A DNA stretch of 64,000 nt from Corbicula japonica (GCA_038501625.1 JAZAYU010001056.1:1-64000), one strand, 5' to 3'; counted from the first letter of the stretch, positions 1-13,590 are shown. Translations and numbers: made by a program. The notes: generated by a model from the letters alone, not told the origin.

Positions 1-127
1 TACACTCAAGTACAAAAAGAGGTATAACTTCGCCAAATCTTGACGTTGGTATCTTCACGATCTTGTTGTCAATAAGCTATAAAAAAAAGGTTTAGTAAAG
101 GAATATTAAGAAACGGCGATTCACCCA

Positions 128-779
128 GGCTAACCTGGTATGCTTCGCGAACGGCACAACGCCGGGATCACGGAATTTGCAACGCTTTTAACAGGCATAA
201 CATTGTGATACGTTAAGGAAATCGTAGAGTTTTGTCTAGAGTTCTAAATAATAATCAAACCAATAGGCATATAGGGCTGTCGAGGCATGAGACTTTATGA
301 TTCTAGTCATCTCTCTGTGCAGAATATAGTAGTTTGGCCAATCATTCATGGACCTGTCCGGGCTACAAGTGTTGTATATTTCCATAAAAATTAACTGCAC
401 TTGACGACAACGCAGTGTAAAATTTAAGTTTGTTTTATCTATATTTTACTTGCTTTTTACACAAAAAAAAATATTAAAAAATGAGACTACGCACAGTAAA
501 CCTGCCCTTGATTTGTGATACGCTGAGATCACGACATTTTATTTTGATGCTGGTGTTCAAACATACTTTGGTTGCCGAAATATTTAACTGTTTCTTGACA
601 TGCAATGGAGCAATAGTTTTTGTGTTGGTGCACATTGCAAAACAGTGTTTGATATACCTAAAAATTCTGCCATCAACAAGCAGTAGCGGGTCCATAGGGG
701 CTTCATTTGGGGTTTCTCAAAACAAATTTTGACGCAGCATCCCGGTGTAGCGCCGTTCCCGAAGCGTACCAGGTTAGCC
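128..779. repeat. Inverted-repeat element, about 45-bp arms
   Basis: The sequence from 128 (GGCTAACCTGGTATGCTTCG) is repeated as its reverse complement ending at 779, with about 45 bp of good pairing. This resembles a MITE of about 650 bp. I found no convincing target-site duplication, so the superfamily is not assigned. Confidence 0.45.
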
Positions 780-898
780 AGGATGAATTTTATAGCCAAC
801 GTAAAGATTTCTTGACTAAATTTAAGTACAACAAGAGTGCCAAACTGACACAAAATACGCCCGTCAAAATACTGATCATCAAAGTTGCGTAACGATCC

Positions 899-1245
899 GA
901 TGAAAATTTTTCGACTTGGAGAGCAGATATCGCTAATTCAGTTTTTGGACAATTCAAGGGCCATAATTCAGGAGTGCCTGGGGGATTCGGCAGGTTATAG
1001 AACTTGGTCGAGATATTATGCCTACCAACATATTCACCAAGTTTGATAAAGACCGGATGAAAACTCTTTGACTTAGAGAGCGGAAACAGTAATTTTGGAC
1101 AATTCAAGGGCCATAATTCAGGAGTGCCTGGGGGGGATTTGGCTGGTTATAGAACTTGGTCGAGATATTATGCCCACCAACATATTCACCAAGTTTGATA
1201 AAGATCGGATGAAAACTCTTTGACTTAAAGAGCGGAAACCATGTG
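899..1245. repeat. Tandem repeat, about 150-bp unit, two copies
   Basis: Two near-identical units share GGCCATAATTCAGGAGTGCC and CACCAAGTTTGATAAAG at a spacing of about 150 bp. They continue into a decayed segment with ACAGACCGACG near 1360. This sequence type recurs in mollusc noncoding DNA. There is no sign of coding. Confidence 0.65.
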
Positions 1246-2039
1246 GACGCCGCCCGCCCGCTGCAGGTGTTTCCACAATACGTCCCTTTTTTAAAATGGC
1301 GTATAAAAAGGGGCATAACTTCGTCTTATAATACTATCCGGTAATAATAATATTACCGACTGACAGACCGACGTACACAGCGATTCTTACATATGTAACC
1401 CCTTTTCTTCGCAAGGGCAACACAAAAATCTGTCCATACATGAGAAAGCTAGTCCGGACATGACCTCTTATTCCAGTAGCATAGCATAGTGCTGAAACAT
1501 TAAGTGAAGAGGCCCATATCCCTTTGCAAGCAGAGTAAAGCGATCAAACATTTTGCTTTGAAGGAAGAGAGGGAAATTGCACGAGACACGTCTTTCTGAT
1601 ATGCCAAACAGGTGGCTAGTTATTTTGAAATCGGTCCATTCATGTATGAGAAAGTTTGAAAATTTTTTTTTGCTTTAAGTTTAAATAGAAAAAAAGATGG
1701 TCAGAATAATTGAGAGTGGAATGTTAATGTACCCCTCCCCTTTACCTGCAAAGAAATGTTTCGTTGAAGATTGTGGATAAAAGTGATCAATAATTGCTCA
1801 TTTAGGCTGACAACAAATAAAAAACAGTTGACAACATTAAGTTTGATAAATTTATTTGGCACTTCAATTGTTTGGCACAACAAATTCCATGTAACAGCAG
1901 AAACAACATCAATTGTTTTCACATAAATAAGAAATGTTTGTAAAACATATATGCCCCCCAACGCTAAATAGATAGTAAAGTGCTGTTATGGATCACCCAA
2001 ATTATTGTATAGTTTATGGCAAAACACGATTTTTCTATT

Positions 2040-2620
2040 GAAGGTAACTGTGACCTTGGCCTTTGACCTACTGATCTAAAAAAAGAATAGGATTGATGTA
2101 CATGTGATGACAAACCTAATTACTGAATTGGATGATAGAAGGCTAAATCATTATAAAGTTATTGTTCAGTGATTTTTTGTGTTCAAAGGTGGCTGTGACA
2201 TTGACCTTTGACCTACTGAACTGAAAATCAATAAGGGTCATCTAAAGATGATGACCAACCTCTGTACCAAATAAGAGGACCATAGCATTGTCTAGTTATT
2301 GATGGGACAAGGATTTTGTGTTGAATGTCACTCTAACCTTGACCTTTGACCTATTGACCTGAAAATCAAACGAGGTCATCTACAGGTGATGAACAATCTC
2401 CCTATTAAATTGAGGATCATAGGTGAAAGCATTGTCTATTTATTGATTAGACAAGGTTTTTATGTTGTAGGTCATTTACCTTGACCTTTGACGAACTAAC
2501 CTTAAAATCAATAGGGGTCATCTGAATATGATAACCAACCACCCTACCAAATTGGAGGACCATAGGTGAAAGCACTGTCTAGTTATTGATTGGACAAGGT
2601 GGTTACAGATGGACCGACAG
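2040..2620. repeat. TGACCTTGACCTTTGACC-type tandem repeat
   Basis: Imperfect units of about 130 bp each carry a TGACCTTGACCTTTGACCTA core followed by an AAAATCAATAGGGGTCATCT-like stretch. At least four units are visible, ending in an ACAGACAGACAG microsatellite near 2620. A second array of the same type lies at about 6300-6860 inside a sarcoglycan intron. Confidence 0.7.
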
Positions 2621-2852
2621 ACAGACAGACACCCCTGCTTCTTCAAAGAAAGCATAAAAAGCAACAAAAACATAAATGGACAATAAAATATGTTAACTGG
2701 TCCAGGTTAACACAATAATTAAGGTGTAACATCTACTCTATTCTACTTTAACAATGGCAATTTAAAGTACTTTGAATAAATTAGAACACAATATTTAAGT
2801 CATTTCATTTGAATTTTTCCAATCCAGTCTGTTTATGTAGTCACTTCCTGAT

Positions 2853-5800
2853 TTAAGAATCAAAGCATGGGTTAACTTTCTCATTGGCTAAATGACAGCC
2901 TGAACCTGATTTCTCATCTGGCACTGCAAACACTTTCCCACTGGATCCACAAACACACACTTTATATTGGTTCCCTGTTGTAGAGAAATAAGATCCTTTT
3001 CCTTCTAATGGAAGATTTGGATCCAGATACAGACCTTCCTTTTGAACAAATTTTAATGTTCCGAACTGAAATAAAACACTGCAGATTACTCAGTACCGTA
3101 ATTGAATTTTGTTTAAAAAATCAAAAGTTTTTATGTTAAAATAAGGTGTTTAGATTCTGACAGTTCATACATCAATGAAACACAAAAACACGAAATTTAA
3201 TTCTTACTTGTCAAATCGTTCACAAACTTTTTTTGTATCTCTCATTTATTGATTAAGTAGTTGTGATTATATTTTATATATTGGCAAGTAGAAATACAGA
3301 GCTCCATCTTTGAGAAATGAAACACAGTCACTGGACCAAAATAAGAAAATCAGATATTTTGAAAACCATTATAAGGCTCTAATATTTATTGAAACAATTG
3401 ACTGAATAATACTAATATTACATCATTTGGTCCATTTTATTATGCATGTTTAACCATTTTCTCCATATATACACATTTTTATGCATTTTTACGTCCGTGC
3501 CATCTGATCAGGATCTGCACTGATCGCATTTTGGTCAGAAATAACCTAACCATAAAGCGAACAGTGCAGATATTGATCAGATGGCACAGACGTGCCGGCT
3601 GATATGGATCTACACTGTGCCCAAGGTTATTAAGCTGAGCTTGGAAACCAGTCTCAAATCTCAAGCATCTGATTGGCTGAAATGGCGACTCGCCATTTCA
3701 GCCAATCAGATGCTTGAGATTTGAGACTGGTTTCCATGCTCAGTTTTATAACCTTGGGCACAGTTCGCCCATGCAAAAAAGGTGAGTCTATGGAGAAAGG
3801 GTTAATATTTTCATTATGATTTTACATTCACCAGTCTCAGTTCACAGCAGATAGCTTTTCTTCTCTTTCTTTTTTAAAAAGTTGCTCTGTCATTAGTTAA
3901 CAAAATTATTGTCAATTGTGTGTGTTACTTGGCAAAGGACTTTAAAGTTTGATAAAGAAATATTAGGAAATGACAGTTAAATTCAATATTCAGTTTACAT
4001 ATTGGTCATATGGTAGGACAAAGCTATTCCTAATTGTGTTGCCTTTTATTCAAAAATACAATACAAAAAGAAACAATAGTCTTACTTTTAAATCTCAACT
4101 GATGGATGATGTCACTTACCAAAGAATTTACAACTATTTCATTTTGCGGAGCACAAACTTCTAGCTTCCCATCTGTGATCACACTCACACCTTCCATGCC
4201 CATCACTTCGGTGTCATGGAAGGACTCAATAAACAGGTCGGGGAACATATTTAGAGATGAAATCTGAAACATAATAAAACAATAATTTTAAAATCTCTCC
4301 TGAACCATCTACAAGAACAGTAAAATCGTTTTAAGTACAATTTGTCAACAAGTTCCAGTATTATGAACCAGTTCTGGTTAACTTTTTGATTTCCTACCAC
4401 ATGAAATAAATATTTCTGAATCAGTAAAACAAGTGAAAATGCTTATCAAGTCACAATGAATAGCATTTGAACTAAACATTGAGTCTGACAAACTTTAACC
4501 TTTGATTAATTGTTTACTTTTGGTTAAGCGGGCATTGACAAAGATGATTGCAGATGCTCATGTGCAAGATATGGCAACGTGTAACAGTTAAGCGTGACAT
4601 CCACAGCAAAATCTTAACTTAGATAGCCTATAAACGAAAAAATGATAATTTGTAATATTGTGTTTTTTCATGGTCATATTAAAGCAAGCAAAATAGTGTG
4701 GATATTAGCATTCTGTTTTTGTGACGGTTTCTTTGAGGCAAGCATTTCAACCTGTGCCCAAGGTTAAAACACTGAGCATGGAAACCTGTCTCAAATCTCA
4801 AGCATCAATCAGATGCTTGAGATTTGAGACTGGTTTCCAATCTCAGCTTTATAACCTTTAGCCCAGTTCCGGATCAGTAATTATGAATCAGTAATATTGT
4901 GAATCAGTTGATAGTGTAGATTCCAGTGTGAGAATTCTTTTCAAAGGATAAGATGGTAATAATAACTGATGAAAAGAGACACTTAAAGCTAGAGTATGTG
5001 ACTGGTTAGCCTATTGGTCATGTTCCTAGGTCCATGGCACCCTGCTTCTGAGATATCCTAGACAAAGAAGGTAAAGTATTCTTAGAAGTTACTGTGTTAC
5101 CAGTATCTAGCAACCACCATTGCCAGCACAACATGATGCGAATGGTGTTTTGCTATCATGTGATTATATCGTAATATACCCCATGTAAAGATGACTTTAA
5201 GGTTTTATCTGATGCACCGTGTATTACCTGAAGGCGATACCAAGGAACTTGTGATGTCATGAGTGCTTTCTGTTTTTTAAAACGACTTTAATAAAAAAGC
5301 AGCTGTGTTCGGAAACCACATATTCCCCCGGTAGCGGAGTTTGTCATGATACAAGTATAATGACAGCACAGTGTTAAAACAGCAACTAATATCACAAGTT
5401 AGTTCTAAATAATGGAAACAACTTTCTGGTGCAAGAACCTGTGCATGAAAAGAATTTAACATAAAAATCAAGTAATGTAGCCTATAATCTAAGATGATAA
5501 AGTACTGTAACAGATTATTCAAGAAAAAACTGGAACATTTAATGTAATAAATGCCTAGAAATTAATTCAAACACCAAAAATGATGCAAGTATTGGGAAGT
5601 TGGGCATATTAGTATTAAAGTTCACTAAATACAAGATATGACTAGTGATGATCTGATAATGACCCCATGAACATTCTCAACAGGGATCAGATGATCCCTG
5701 GTTTTCAGAACCTATTGAAATCCCTGGACATCACAGAAAACCATAACAAAGCAAGAGTTTTAATACCTCAACAATGTAATTACATATTAAAATCAATTGT

Positions 5801-8800
5801 GTACTTACTGTGTAAATAATATTAATATTTTCTAAGTGTGGATCCAGATCAACTGGAACATCTGTGCCCAAGGTTATAAAGCTGAGATTGGAAACCAGTC
5901 TCAAATCTCAAGCATCTGATTGGCTGAAATGGCGACTGGTCAAAACCCTTCAGCCTTCGACCTTCAGCCCTGTGCTTACTGATCTGGATCTACACTGTTT
6001 TGTTCTTAATAAGAATATAGCATTGCCAATTTTCAGCAAATATTTTGCCACCTTTAGAATCACGTGACCGTTTACACGTGCGAACGTTGGAGCCTTATCT
6101 TAATTTGATGAGAACATTGATGCTTGACATAAGATCCTTGGATAAATATTTCTGAAAACTTGCTATATTTTAATTTTACTGAATGTGACCATGACTTTGA
6201 AGCTATAGCATTTGGACTTGAGCTTGAACAATGTATTGATACAATGGAAATGTGGACACCCCAAGACCAATATCCTTTCCACACAGTGGGTTTAATACTA
6301 CTTTTCAGCTATTGATTAAAAATCAATTTTCACTGAAGATCAGTGTGAGCTTGACCATGATTTACCTACTGACCTAAATATTAATAATATCTACTGATAA
6401 GGAATCTATTTACAAAGTTTGGTGACTGTAGGTCAAACTGCTCTTTAATTATTGATCAGAGACCAATTTTCAAAGGTCACTGTGACATTGATCAAAACCC
6501 ATTAAGGTCATCTACTGACAATATGTTATCCATACACCAAGTTTGGTGACTGTTGGTCACACTTATCTTTAGTTACTGAATAAAAGGTCACTGTAATCTT
6601 GACCTCTGACCCCCAAATCAGTTATTTAGGTCAAACCAGTTGAATGGAAACCAGTTTTCAATTAAATTAAAATTTAACCTTTTGACCCCAAAATCAATAT
6701 GGGCCATCTTATAACCACAGACATACTAAAAGTTCAGAGAATGTAGGTCACACAAGTTTTATTGACCTGAAGCCTTTTTTCAAAGGTCACTGTGGCCTTG
6801 ACCTTTGACCTATTGACTCTTAAAACATTAGGGGTAATCTACTCCCTAAGAACAATATCTGTACAAGGTTAGTTTATTAAAGGTCACAATGCTCATTCAA
6901 TTATATACTGGAGGCCAAACAAATTAACAGCCTGTTAGTATTCATGTCAACCAGAAACAGTCATACAAGAAGTAATTTTTTAAACAAGTGATCATGAAAA
7001 TCTGGTTTATCCTTTCACTAGTACCAATTATGCTGGCTGAATGCGACCTCTGAAAGATTCAAGTTGGTTTAACTTGAGTTGAGTTTCTGAAGGCCTAGTT
7101 GATTCTAACAAATAAATAGAAATAATGTAAGTGGGCATTTTGTAATTGCCAAAATTTTAAGGTGGAGCAAATTTTGACAAAAAATAAGTGTTATATGACC
7201 CATTAAATAATAATAACAAAATATGAGAAAAAAATATATCTATTTCCAGAAGACTTCTTAACCTTCTAACTTTTCATTCGTCAATTGTCAGTTTGAAAAC
7301 AGTGTTTATGTATTAAACTTTTTTAAAACTTTCCCTTGTTTAATCAATATTATATTTCCATCTAAGCTATGTCTAGGGCTCAAATGGTTATTATTCTCTA
7401 TGAGACATTATCACTTCATGTTTCAAAACAGAAAGCGTTTTTCTGAGGTTTTTCCGTTTTTTTAATGAAAGCTTTGCATGAACCACTTACCGATCCAACT
7501 TCAACATAAGGAGCATGTAGATTTTTCACTTGATAGACATCTAAACTGAGGTCAGCATCTGTTGAAAACAGTGGCTTTCCGTTGTCTGTATTAAGTTCAA
7601 GCTTGGAGCCCAACAGAAGGATCTGATCTTCATTGACAGCAACTACAAGTACACAAATATTTAATTGTAAAGTATTGAAAACTAGCAACACCTTATCTGA
7701 CTAGTGTAGACCAAGATTGGCCAGCAAATTTGTGTGGCCTGATCAGGGTCTACTGTTAAAACTTTTAACAATGAAGTTGCAATCTGATTATTATTGCCAG
7801 CAAAGCAACCTGGTTTATCTTTGAGTTATCAATTAATCTCTGTAACACATTGAATTGAAAACACGTTCCAGATATTAGAGGAAAAATTATGTTATTTTTC
7901 AAATTTGAGTGCAATCATTCTATCTATCTCTGTATACTGCCAACCCCTCTTGTTAAAATTAATTGGAGGTAATAAATGTTAATTCGATGATGGTAATTAC
8001 AATGAGAATACTAAAATTCTTGACAAAAATTAGTTATAAAATGAGTCTTGGAAGGTACTATCCACTCATTTTGTTAATTATTAGTTATGTGTGAGAATAG
8101 ATTACACATGTAGTTGAAATGATAAAAGAAAAAAAGCATCAGTCATCAAACTTATACTGAATCTTACTACTGCCTGCTTCAACTGGTCAAGACCAGGAAG
8201 GGTTGCATTATAAGCAGAAGTTCTACTGTAACAGGATGATACAATGTGGGATAAAATGTACTGGTGATAATCCGAAGTAACAGTATAACTGTCTGGTGAT
8301 AGGGAGTGCAAATGTTAGATATTTCTGCTAGGTTATTGTAAGTAAAATGGGATTCATCGTGATGCCATATTTTCAATCATCCTACTTCCATATGTCAGAG
8401 AGTTCATCCTCCTTCCATATATCAGTGCACTCATCCTGCTTCCATATTTTAGTGCAATCATCATACTTGGACGGCAGTGTGGTGATTCCCTTCAGGGGCA
8501 TAAAAAAGTTGTAAGAAAATAAGTTCTTGACTCTCAGAACAGAAAATAGGGTTGCATGAAAGTGTAATTTATTTTGGAAAAAATAAAGTTTCTCCAAGCA
8601 TAATGTTTCTGAAGCATTTCAGTATTTATTATCTGAAATGACAAGTTATCATTGCATTCAACTTAAAATGCAATCTCCTTCCGAGAGTTGTTGTTCCTTA
8701 CACTATCTTTACACCTTTGCGAAAGGCTCAATGTCAAGTGCCCAAGGTTATAAAACTGAGCATGAAAACCATTCTCAAATCTAAAGCATCTGATTGGCTG

Positions 8801-11372
8801 AAATGGCAACCAGTTGCCATGTCAGCAAATCAGATTCTTGAGAATTGAGACTGGTTTCCAATCTCAGTTTTATAACCTTAAGCCAAGATTTTTTACCAAA
8901 CTAACCAGCTTCGTCGATACAGTCATAATTATGAATTTGAAAGCTTGTGGTATAACAGCTTGACAGAAATCTTCACTATCTTTCATAAAAACCACCCCAA
9001 AACACCTTTAAATGTAATTGGCGATTCTTTTTTTGGAGTTTAAGTAAAAATAGTTGAAAGTAGTCCCAGTCTATACCAGAGGTGAATGTATAAGAGATGA
9101 TAGTGTAAGAGAGTGCTTAAAATGCTAGAAACTGAAAGTTTCAGACTGGTCTATTTTCTGTCTGGTAAGTTGTACAAATAATTCAAGAAGAGCTTACCAA
9201 AACAAGATACAAACATAAGTAGCTTACCTTGGCTTCCATTCTGTACAGCAACTGAGACCTAAAATAAAACAACAAAATGTTTCTTAGTTCAACAATATTT
9301 CACTACAGGATTTAAAGAAGAGACAGATTTTTTCCATTTGTACTGTTTTTTAACGTTGTTGTTTTTTATCATTTATTTTGACAGAGAGGTAAATTCAATC
9401 ACATGTTACTACCGACTTAACCCTTTCCTGTATAGATACATCTTTATTTATAGGGCGAACAGTTTAGATCCTGATCAGACGGCACGGATGTGCCGGCTGA
9501 TCTGGATCTAAACTGTTCACCCTATCCGTGCCGTCTGATCAGGATCTAAACTGTTCGCTTATTGATTCATTAGGTTATTTCTGACCAAAATGCGACCAGT
9601 GCAGATCCTGATCAGACGGCACGGATCTGGATCTACACTGGTCGCACACACGTAAAAATGCGTATATATCCAGGAAAGGGTTAATTAAATAAACAAAATT
9701 CAGTTGTGCCATTGGTCTGGAACTACACTGGTAGCCTCTTGGTAAAAAATAACCTAATGAATCAAAAGCAAACAGTGCAGATCCTAAACAATGGCACAAA
9801 CATGCTGGGTGACACTTTTTGCCTATCCCTTTTTATAGCCTAATGAATCAAAAGCAAACAATGCTGATCCTCATCAGACAGCATGAATGTGCCATCTGAT
9901 CTAAATCTACACAGTTTACTTATGGGATAATAGCCCTATCCATATATGAACAGTCTTCGCCTTTAGGTTTCAAAACCACTTGTCCGATCGGGACAATATT
10001 TAATTTTATCACTTCTCGATGTGATATATTCCATATCCACTCAAAACAAACAAATATCCTCTATATATTATATGGAGTAAAGAGTTAATGATACCTGCTG
10101 TCCTTGGATCTCAATATCATGACCATATCTCCCAATGATGTCTTCATATAGTGTCAAATTGTCCACATCCAGGTTGGTAAGAACTCTGATGAAGTTGCCC
10201 TCTCCAAGAAGCTCTAAAGACTCCATACCGATATGTGTGACGGACAGGAAGTAAAGCAATCCTGCCGTCACCTATAAGACAAATCGGATGTATAAATCCC
10301 ATAAAAATAATTATCTAAGTAAGAGAGGAATTTAAACAATCCCTATTCTTGTAATACCTATATTTGAATAAGATTATTACCATTTACTGACTGCCACAGT
10401 TGCAATATTTAAAAAATCATCAAAACAAGGTATCAAATTAAAGATGATTACATGATTACAGTAATTTTTTTTTTCAAGACAGAAGTGGTCAAACATGCCT
10501 GTATTAAGAGACTCATAATCTCTTTAACAATAGGTTGAAAATTAAAATATAAAACAAACAACAGTCAATAGGGGTTTGGCATAAAACTGATTCTTTAGCT
10601 TTTTTAACCAACTTTTCTATTTGATATTTTACGCGTATTGAAGATCCAGATCAGACTGCTCAGATTTGCGGGCATACTAGTTCTATTTCAAAGTTTTCTG
10701 TTTATAACCACATTTAACAACATAAAAGTAGTTTCATGTTTGTCACATTTTCCTGATGATGACGTGTGCAAGCCATTTTGTCTGATGATCATCCTCACAC
10801 ACATCTTCATTGTTTATAACACAAGACCAGTACTTAAGGTTATAAAACTGAGCATGGAAACCAGTCTCAAATCTCAAGCATCTGATTGGCTGAAATGGCG
10901 ACTGGTTTGAGACTGGTTTCCAATCTCAGCTTTATAACCTCCAGTCCTGGTATGAACTGGTTCAAACCAACAGCATTTTTTTGTTTTCATTTACTACGGT
11001 TCTAGTAATTTGTCTACTGCAGTTTTCAAAATATTTAATTAGTAATTCTAAGAGAGTCATAACTCATTCAGTCATGAAGTCACTGATTATATGTTTATTA
11101 TAATGTGAGAAAAATGTTATTCTAAATTCTAATGCTAGTCCTTTTTAAAACTCTCTTCCAATTTACTATTTCTTGATGTATTTCTGACCTACCAAAGCAT
11201 TAGCCACTGCTACAAGAAGTAGGACCACAATCAATGCACATAAACAGCAGCTACGACCACCTCGCACTCCGCTGTGTTGTAGATTATCGTCTTCCATCGA
11301 TACATATCCAGAATTCTCTGGATTACCACCCTGTTTAGCTCTTCTTCGGAAATTTACAGAGTCACTCATCAT
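2853..11372 (-). CDS. SGCB: Beta-sarcoglycan
   Basis: Beta-sarcoglycan is a type II membrane protein of the sarcoglycan part of the dystrophin-glycoprotein complex at the muscle plasma membrane. Six coding exons are visible, all with GT-AG borders and consistent phase: 11193-11372, 10095-10271, 9228-9258 (only 31 nt), 7491-7642, 4120-4263 and 2853-3065. The product is 298 residues (human about 318). Residues 1-41 are cytoplasmic with the family-like GYVSMEDDNLQHSGVRGGR segment. One membrane helix starts near residue 43. The extracellular part has possible N-glycosylation sites (NLT, NGS). The C-terminal module has YKVCVC and four cysteines (265, 267, 285, 295), as in the family. The start is the first of two adjacent ATGs. 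A polypyrimidine-CAG acceptor ends at 11393, so a 5' noncoding exon lies upstream. Introns are full of hairpin elements and MITEs. No disabling change is seen. Confidence 0.93.
3454..3801. mobile_element. Family B MITE (TTAA-flanked), hairpin nested
   Basis: TTAA at 3450-3453 and 3802-3805 flank ends of the CCATTTTCTCC...GGAGAAAGGG type. The interior has the family B motifs TGCCGGCTGAT and GATCAGATGGCAC. TTAA duplications and CCC-type ends suggest a piggyBac-like non-autonomous element. A family A hairpin (3615-3763) sits inside. Confidence 0.75.
3615..3763. repeat. Family A hairpin, copy 1 (complete)
   Basis: The left arm (CTGTGCCCAAGGTTAT... ending TGGCGA) is followed almost at once by its reverse complement ending CTTGGGCACAG. 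The stem is about 70 bp with almost no loop. It interrupts the family B element at a CTACACTG site. Confidence 0.9.
4752..4866. repeat. Family A hairpin, copy 2 (short centre)
   Basis: Same outer arms as copy 1, but the central TGATTGGCTGAAATGGCG part is missing from both arms. The hairpin is therefore shortened symmetrically. It lies in a sarcoglycan intron. Confidence 0.85.
5862..5972. repeat. Family A hairpin, copy 3 (right arm mostly lost)
   Basis: The left arm is intact to AATGGCGACTGG. Only the outer end of the right arm (CCTTCAGCCCTG) remains. The flanks carry family B sequence (GATCCAGATCAACTGG, GATCTGGATCTACACTG), so this copy is also nested in a family B element. Confidence 0.8.
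6300..6860. repeat. TGACCTTGACC-type repeat array in intron
   Basis: Decayed units contain CAAAGGTCACTGTG(A/G)CCTTGACC and recur about every 120-170 bp. They match the array at 2040-2620. Confidence 0.6.
8738..8886. repeat. Family A hairpin, copy 4
   Basis: Complete but mildly diverged hairpin in a sarcoglycan intron. It begins AGTGCCCAAGG and ends CCTTAAGCCAAG, with a TGGCAACCAGTTGCCA centre that keeps the arms complementary. Confidence 0.85.
9421..9680. mobile_element. Family B MITE, complete copy
   Basis: CCCTTTCCTGTA at the left and its inverse CAGGAAAGGG at the right are bounded by TTAA (9417-9420 and 9681-9684). The interior is built of inverted GATCCTGATCAGACGGCAC and GTGCCGGCTGATCTGGATC motifs. 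At 260 bp this is the cleanest copy in the window. Confidence 0.85.
9700..9960. repeat. Decayed family B copy
   Basis: The motifs CTGATCTAAATCTACAC, GCAAACAGTGCAGATCC and ATCAGACAGCATGAATGTGCC are recognisable, but the termini are not. It abuts the complete copy at 9421-9680. Confidence 0.6.
10828..10950. repeat. Family A hairpin, copy 5 (inner right arm lost)
   Basis: The left arm is intact (from CAGTACTTAAGGTTAT). After GGCGACTGGTTTGAGACTGG the inner part of the right arm is missing. The right end is TTATAACCTCCAGTCCTGG. It lies in sarcoglycan intron 1. Confidence 0.8.
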
Positions 11373-11853
11373 GAAAAGCTGTCAATTTGATTCTGAAAAA
11401 AAAAATTCTGGCTAAATTTGGTTTAAACAATATTTATTCAAATAAATGCACAATAATGATATTATACAATTACATGTATTAAGAATATGTCATGCATGGA
11501 TTAAAGAACAAGCAAAAAGGCTTATAAAATTCTTCTTCTCCAGAAATTCGGTTCTCCTGGCTAAATTTACTTCTGCTGCCAAATAAAATTTCTAGAAGGT
11601 TCTAGCAAATTAAAAATATTGAAAACTTTAAAAGTTAATAAGTTAACATTGCCTTATTGTGACTTTATGAAGACATACATGAAAAGTCTCACATACTTTC
11701 GCGGAGAAATTGGTTAGTACTGGTTAGAGACCCAGGAACACCGGTTAGGTGGACTGACCACCGGGATATAACCAGAAAGGTGTTGAAACCAGGCGTTAAA
11801 CCCCGAACAAAACAAACAAACAAACAAACTCACATGAATTCAATTAGCATAAA

Positions 11854-12077
11854 TATGTGTGAGGACAAGATTAAATGTCCTACTTCACGTCATTAAACTG
11901 TGAATTTAAGCCCCTAGATTAGCACTTTTTACAACATAATTATTACCTCTGGACAGGCATAATAATATGTGTGAGGACAAGATTAAATGTCCTACTTCAC
12001 GTCATTAAACTGTGAATTTAAGGCCCTAGATTAGCACTTTTTACAACATAATTATTACCTCTGGACAGGCATAATAG
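11854..12077. repeat. Tandem duplication, 112-bp period
   Basis: Two adjacent copies start at ATGTGTGAGGACAAG (11854 and 11966) and run to GGACAGGCATAATA. Very few substitutions separate them, for example TTTAAGCCCC against TTTAAGGCCC. Confidence 0.85.
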
Positions 12078-12499
12078 TAAGTTTTGTTGTCTTACTTATC
12101 CTAGAGATTATTCTAGACCTCCGAGGAAGGACAGAGTGGCACACAGTAGAAAGGTGCTAAAAGTTTAAAGGCACGGAGCAACTTTTATTTAACATCTCTA
12201 ATTACCGGAGTTGCGCTACTTGTACTTTTACTTATTCAAGTACGTGTAGCTAATAAACTCCGGATTATAAGCCCCAGGATCAACTCCTTTTTTATCTAAA
12301 GACCCGGATTGAATACTGTGAAATTATTTTCTGACACTAATACTTTCAATTTCAGATTTTCAGATTTAAAAAATGTTTCACTAAAACGAACTTGTGATTA
12401 AATCCAGCAAGACGTTTCTGAGAAGACAATTTTTAATGTTTTCCATAGTATACAGTATTAAGGCAATTCAGTCCCACCCACTGGTGGTCATATTTATTT

Positions 12500-13590
12500 T
12501 TAAATAAAACCTCACAGCTTTTTAATAACTAAAAGGAATGTTCCTGTAAGATACTTTTGAAATCTGGCTGGCTACTTTTGAAAAGAAATTTAAGACTTTG
12601 CTGATAAGCCCATGGTTTGGGAACAGTTAACTTTAGAATAGGTCAAAGCCAGGATGCTTCATGTCAATGTGGTTAAAATCTTCCCAGGGTCATGATTTAA
12701 AGAAGATTTTTTCGATAGTTTGATAGTTTTCATTTTCCCAACTTTATGAACATAACGTGTTCACCATTTGCATGAAACATACACAAATTTTTTAAACTTG
12801 AAGACTGTCATTAAGCTGAATTGATTCTCAAGTATTTGTTTTAAGAAAGAAATTTTCTCTCCCTTGCATATACTATAGAGTATGCATTTACATTTCCTTG
12901 AAAAATAATCAACCTTAAAAGGGACATAAAATATATCTCATATGCAAAGGTCACAGCTCATGTAAAATTCACAATATGTGAAATAAGAAACAACTTCTGA
13001 TGAGGTTAATGTCAGGATGCTGTAGGCCAGAAATATTCAGAATTGGTTAATATTATATCCAGTGGTTTTGAAAAGATTTTTAAAGCTGCTTACAAGCCTG
13101 TGACTAGGGAACAGTTGTCCCCTGGGTCATGATTTTAACAACTGTAGAGAAGGTCAATGCCAGCATGCTTCTGATAAAATTTGGTTAAAATCCATCAAGT
13201 GTTTTTGGAGAAGAAAATTTTGAAGATTTTGCTTATATACCCCATGACTGGGGAATGGTTGATGTTTTGGTCATAATTTTCATAAATTTGGAAGAAGTCA
13301 TTACCAGCTAGAATGAATCAGGCCATTTTTTAAAAATTGGTTTAAATCTTCACAACTGTTTTAATAAGATTTTTTTAAAGTTTGCTTATCAGCTATGTGC
13401 TTTGGAACAGTTTACCCCAGGACTATGATTTGAACAACTTCTCGTGGGGTCAAAGCCAGTCCTGATGCTTTAGGCCAAATTTAAAATCCATCCAGTAGTT
13501 TTTGAGATTTTAAAAGATTTTGCTTGTAAGCCCTGAAGCTGGGGAATGGTTGATCCCAGCATCAGAATTTCATGGGTGAAAGAATTCTGA
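12500..13590. repeat. Decayed tandem repeat field
   Basis: Similar phrases recur roughly every 130-180 bp: TTGGTTAAAATC, GTTTTGGAGAAGA, TATCAGCTATG and GGGGAATGGTTGA. This is a diverged minisatellite of the kind common in bivalve noncoding DNA. No coding signal is seen. Confidence 0.5.

Larger units (their letters stand above)
1..2852. other. Noncoding flank and likely SGCB 3' region
   Basis: I see no credible exon here. The short open frames lack splice context and do not resemble known families. The stretch holds an inverted-repeat element (128-779), a two-copy tandem repeat (about 899-1245) and a TGACCTTGACC-type repeat (2040-2620). The part nearest 2852 is probably 3' untranslated sequence of the minus-strand sarcoglycan gene, but I could not fix its polyadenylation site. 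Confidence 0.5.
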
